Origin: Neocallimastix lanati (nom. inval.)
Taxonomy: Eukaryota; Neocallimastigomycota; Neocallimastigomycetes; Neocallimastigales; Neocallimastigaceae
Length of the DNA stretch: 36,000 nucleotides
Direction: 5' to 3'
NCBI GenBank assembly: GCA_016946835.1
Contig: JACVTC010000009.1
Location: forward strand, 1,405,001 to 1,441,000
Below the pieces are notes generated by a model. The model was not told the origin of the DNA and did no database searches. It saw only the letters and a list, made by a program, of their open reading frames with translations. Below, piece after piece: positions 34,123-36,000 of this stretch. A program made the translations under genes and the position numbers. Each line of letters starts with the position of its first letter. Position 1 is the first letter of the stretch.

Positions 34123-36000
34123 TTTCTTATATTTATATTAATCTAAATATTATTAAAATATTTATTTATATGAATATCATAAAAACAATTATCTATTAAA
34201 TATATTATTAATAATAAAATTAACCATTATACTAACATTTTTATTATAAAAGAGACACTCAAAAATATAAAAATTATTGAATTATAAATATTACTTTTAT
34301 TATATTAAATTATTATAATAAATTTGAATTATAAAAGTAATATATATATAACATACTTTTATTTAAATAAATTTAAATTATTTATAAAAATGAATAAATA
34401 ATGTCATTAAATATTCATATAATATTTAAAAAAAATGATAATAATAAAGTGATATTTTTTTTATTCCATTGAATTTTATTAAAGTTATAAAATATTAATA
34501 AAATTAATTCGCTTCTTCATTAAAGAAAAAATAATATTATAATATCATATATTTAATTAAAATTTATTTAATTGAAATAAATCATCATTTATATTTTAAA
34601 TTTAATTTGATAATTATTATTATCATACATTTATTTATTTATTTATCTATTTATTTATTTATTTATCTATTTATTTTATGTGTTATATACAGGGTTAAGT
34701 ATTGTGTTTGAAATTTTAAATTAAGTTAAATCAGAATTAACTTTTTTATCTAATTGGAAGTTTTTTAATCTAATAACAATAATTGTTTAAAAAAACTTCA
34801 GAAATGAAAGTAAAATTTTAATTATTCAAATTTCACTTATATCAGTAATTTGTAATGGAAGAAAATTTTATATTATTAATATATTTTTATTTTATTTCTT
34901 TGTATATATATTTTATTATATACTGATATTATATATATTTAACATGATTATATATCTTATTATCCTATTCATCTTTTCAAGTATAATCATAGCTCTAACT
35001 ATAGTTATACATGAAAATATATTTCAAATTTTTTTTTTTTATAAAAAATTTTTGAAAGTTAATTTTATCCAATTTTGGTTACACAGATAAAGTCTAAAAA
35101 TTTAAAAAAAAAGAGTAACATTAAAAAATAAACTTTTTAATATATTACTAGTAAATATTTAATTATTAAAAATCTCATTAGTAAAAACTTTGTTATAAGA
35201 AAATTTTATTATATAAATAATATAAACAATGATGATATAGATTTTTATTGACTATGATGAATAACTTTTATTATGAAAAACAATGGTGGAAATATATAAT
35301 AATAAATTAATATATTTAAAATAATTTATTATAAACCAATAAATATTATGAAATAATAATATTTTTTTGATACATGTCAATAAGTATTTCAGTTCAATAT
35401 TATTTTTAAATGTAACAAATAATAAAAAAACTAATAGAGTTTATATTTATTTATTCTATTAAAACTTTCTAAAAAAATGTACTTTTAATTATATAATTAT
35501 TTCTAAATTTTTTAGTTCTAATATAATATTTCAATATTATAAAAATTTTTATTATAATATAATAGATTCAAAGTTTTTGTTATAAACTAATTGTTTAAGA
35601 CAATTTATAATCTTAATTGAATAGAATTTTTGATTGAAAAAATAGTATATAGTCAATCAACAATCAATAATTAAATGATAAAATAATCAATAATCAATAA
35701 TTAAATGATAAATAATAAATAACAAAAGAATAAATAATTTAATGATAAATAGTAAATAATAAATAATAAACAATAAATAATAAATGATAAATAATAAATA
35801 ATAAATGATAAATAATAAAAAGAGTATTTATTAATAAATAATAAATAAAAGAGTATTTATTAATTAATAATAAATAATAAATAATAATAAATAAATAATA
35901 AATAATAAAAGAGTATTTATTAATAAATAATAAATAATAAATAATAAATAATAAATAAATAATAATAAATAAATAATAAATAATAAATGATAAATAATAA
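34123..36000. other. intergenic, upstream of cullin gene
   Basis: AT-rich with no supportable exon on either strand. The promoter of the cullin gene should be near the left end. Includes TTTA repeats at 34630-34676 and, on the right, an AATAAATAAT repeat field. Confidence 0.6.
35640..36000. repeat. degenerate AATAAATAAT / AATGATAAAT repeat field
   Basis: Tandem variants of AATAAATAAT and ATGATAAATA. A higher-order AAAGAGTATTTATTAATAAA unit occurs three times (near 35819, 35848 and 35908). It continues to the window edge. Confidence 0.9.

Overview
This window looks like nuclear DNA of an early-diverging, flagellated fungus. The best fit is an anaerobic gut fungus (Neocallimastigomycota). The reasons are extreme A+T content with long poly(A)/poly(T), TA and AAT runs, short AT-rich spliceosomal introns (GTAAGT/GTAAAT...TAG) and Asn-rich protein linkers, together with a SPAG6/PF16 gene for the axonemal central apparatus, which amoebae such as Dictyostelium lack. 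The assignment is an inference; no rRNA or other lineage marker is present.

Layout. 35-1906 (+): the 3' five exons of a SPAG6/PF16 armadillo-repeat gene that starts outside the window. 2631-4385 (+): complete seven-exon YRB2/RanBP3-type Ran-binding protein. 5682-8282 (-): complete eight-exon eIF5-mimic protein (BZW/5MP family). About 8.3-24.7 kb: a gene-poor island of repeats and mobile DNA. It holds two long TATTT arrays, a candidate MULE-like DNA transposon (12401-15745) with a truncated FLYWCH zinc-finger ORF, a 500-bp MITE (15830-16329) carrying a 15-bp minisatellite, a full-length Ty3/gypsy LTR retrotransposon (17360-23920) and a ~336-nt AAT microsatellite. 24728-27064 (-): seven-exon RBMS-like protein with two RRMs. 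30337-34122 (-): ten-exon cullin of the CUL3 type. The rest is intergenic low-complexity sequence with no supportable gene.

The host genes are unrelated housekeeping or cell-biology genes: flagellar motility, Ran-dependent nuclear export, translation start-site control, RNA binding and ubiquitin ligation. They do not form a pathway. Gene models were built by joining exons at GT...AG junctions that keep frame and restore family motifs. Every junction listed is frame-consistent, but none is backed by transcript data.

The most notable findings are these. (1) The retrotransposon has a canonical -1 frameshift heptamer, TTTAAAC, at the end of gag, 8 nt before a possible hairpin or pseudoknot. (2) Its two 452-bp LTRs appear identical, so it is young, and its pol carries an unusually long Asn/Lys-rich, probably coiled-coil segment between RNase H and integrase. 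(3) Two DNA elements share GGGG...ATTTCGC...AATGTGGCGTA termini and are flanked by 10-bp and 7-bp direct repeats. (4) A YRB2 intron holds a perfect 28-bp-arm hairpin.
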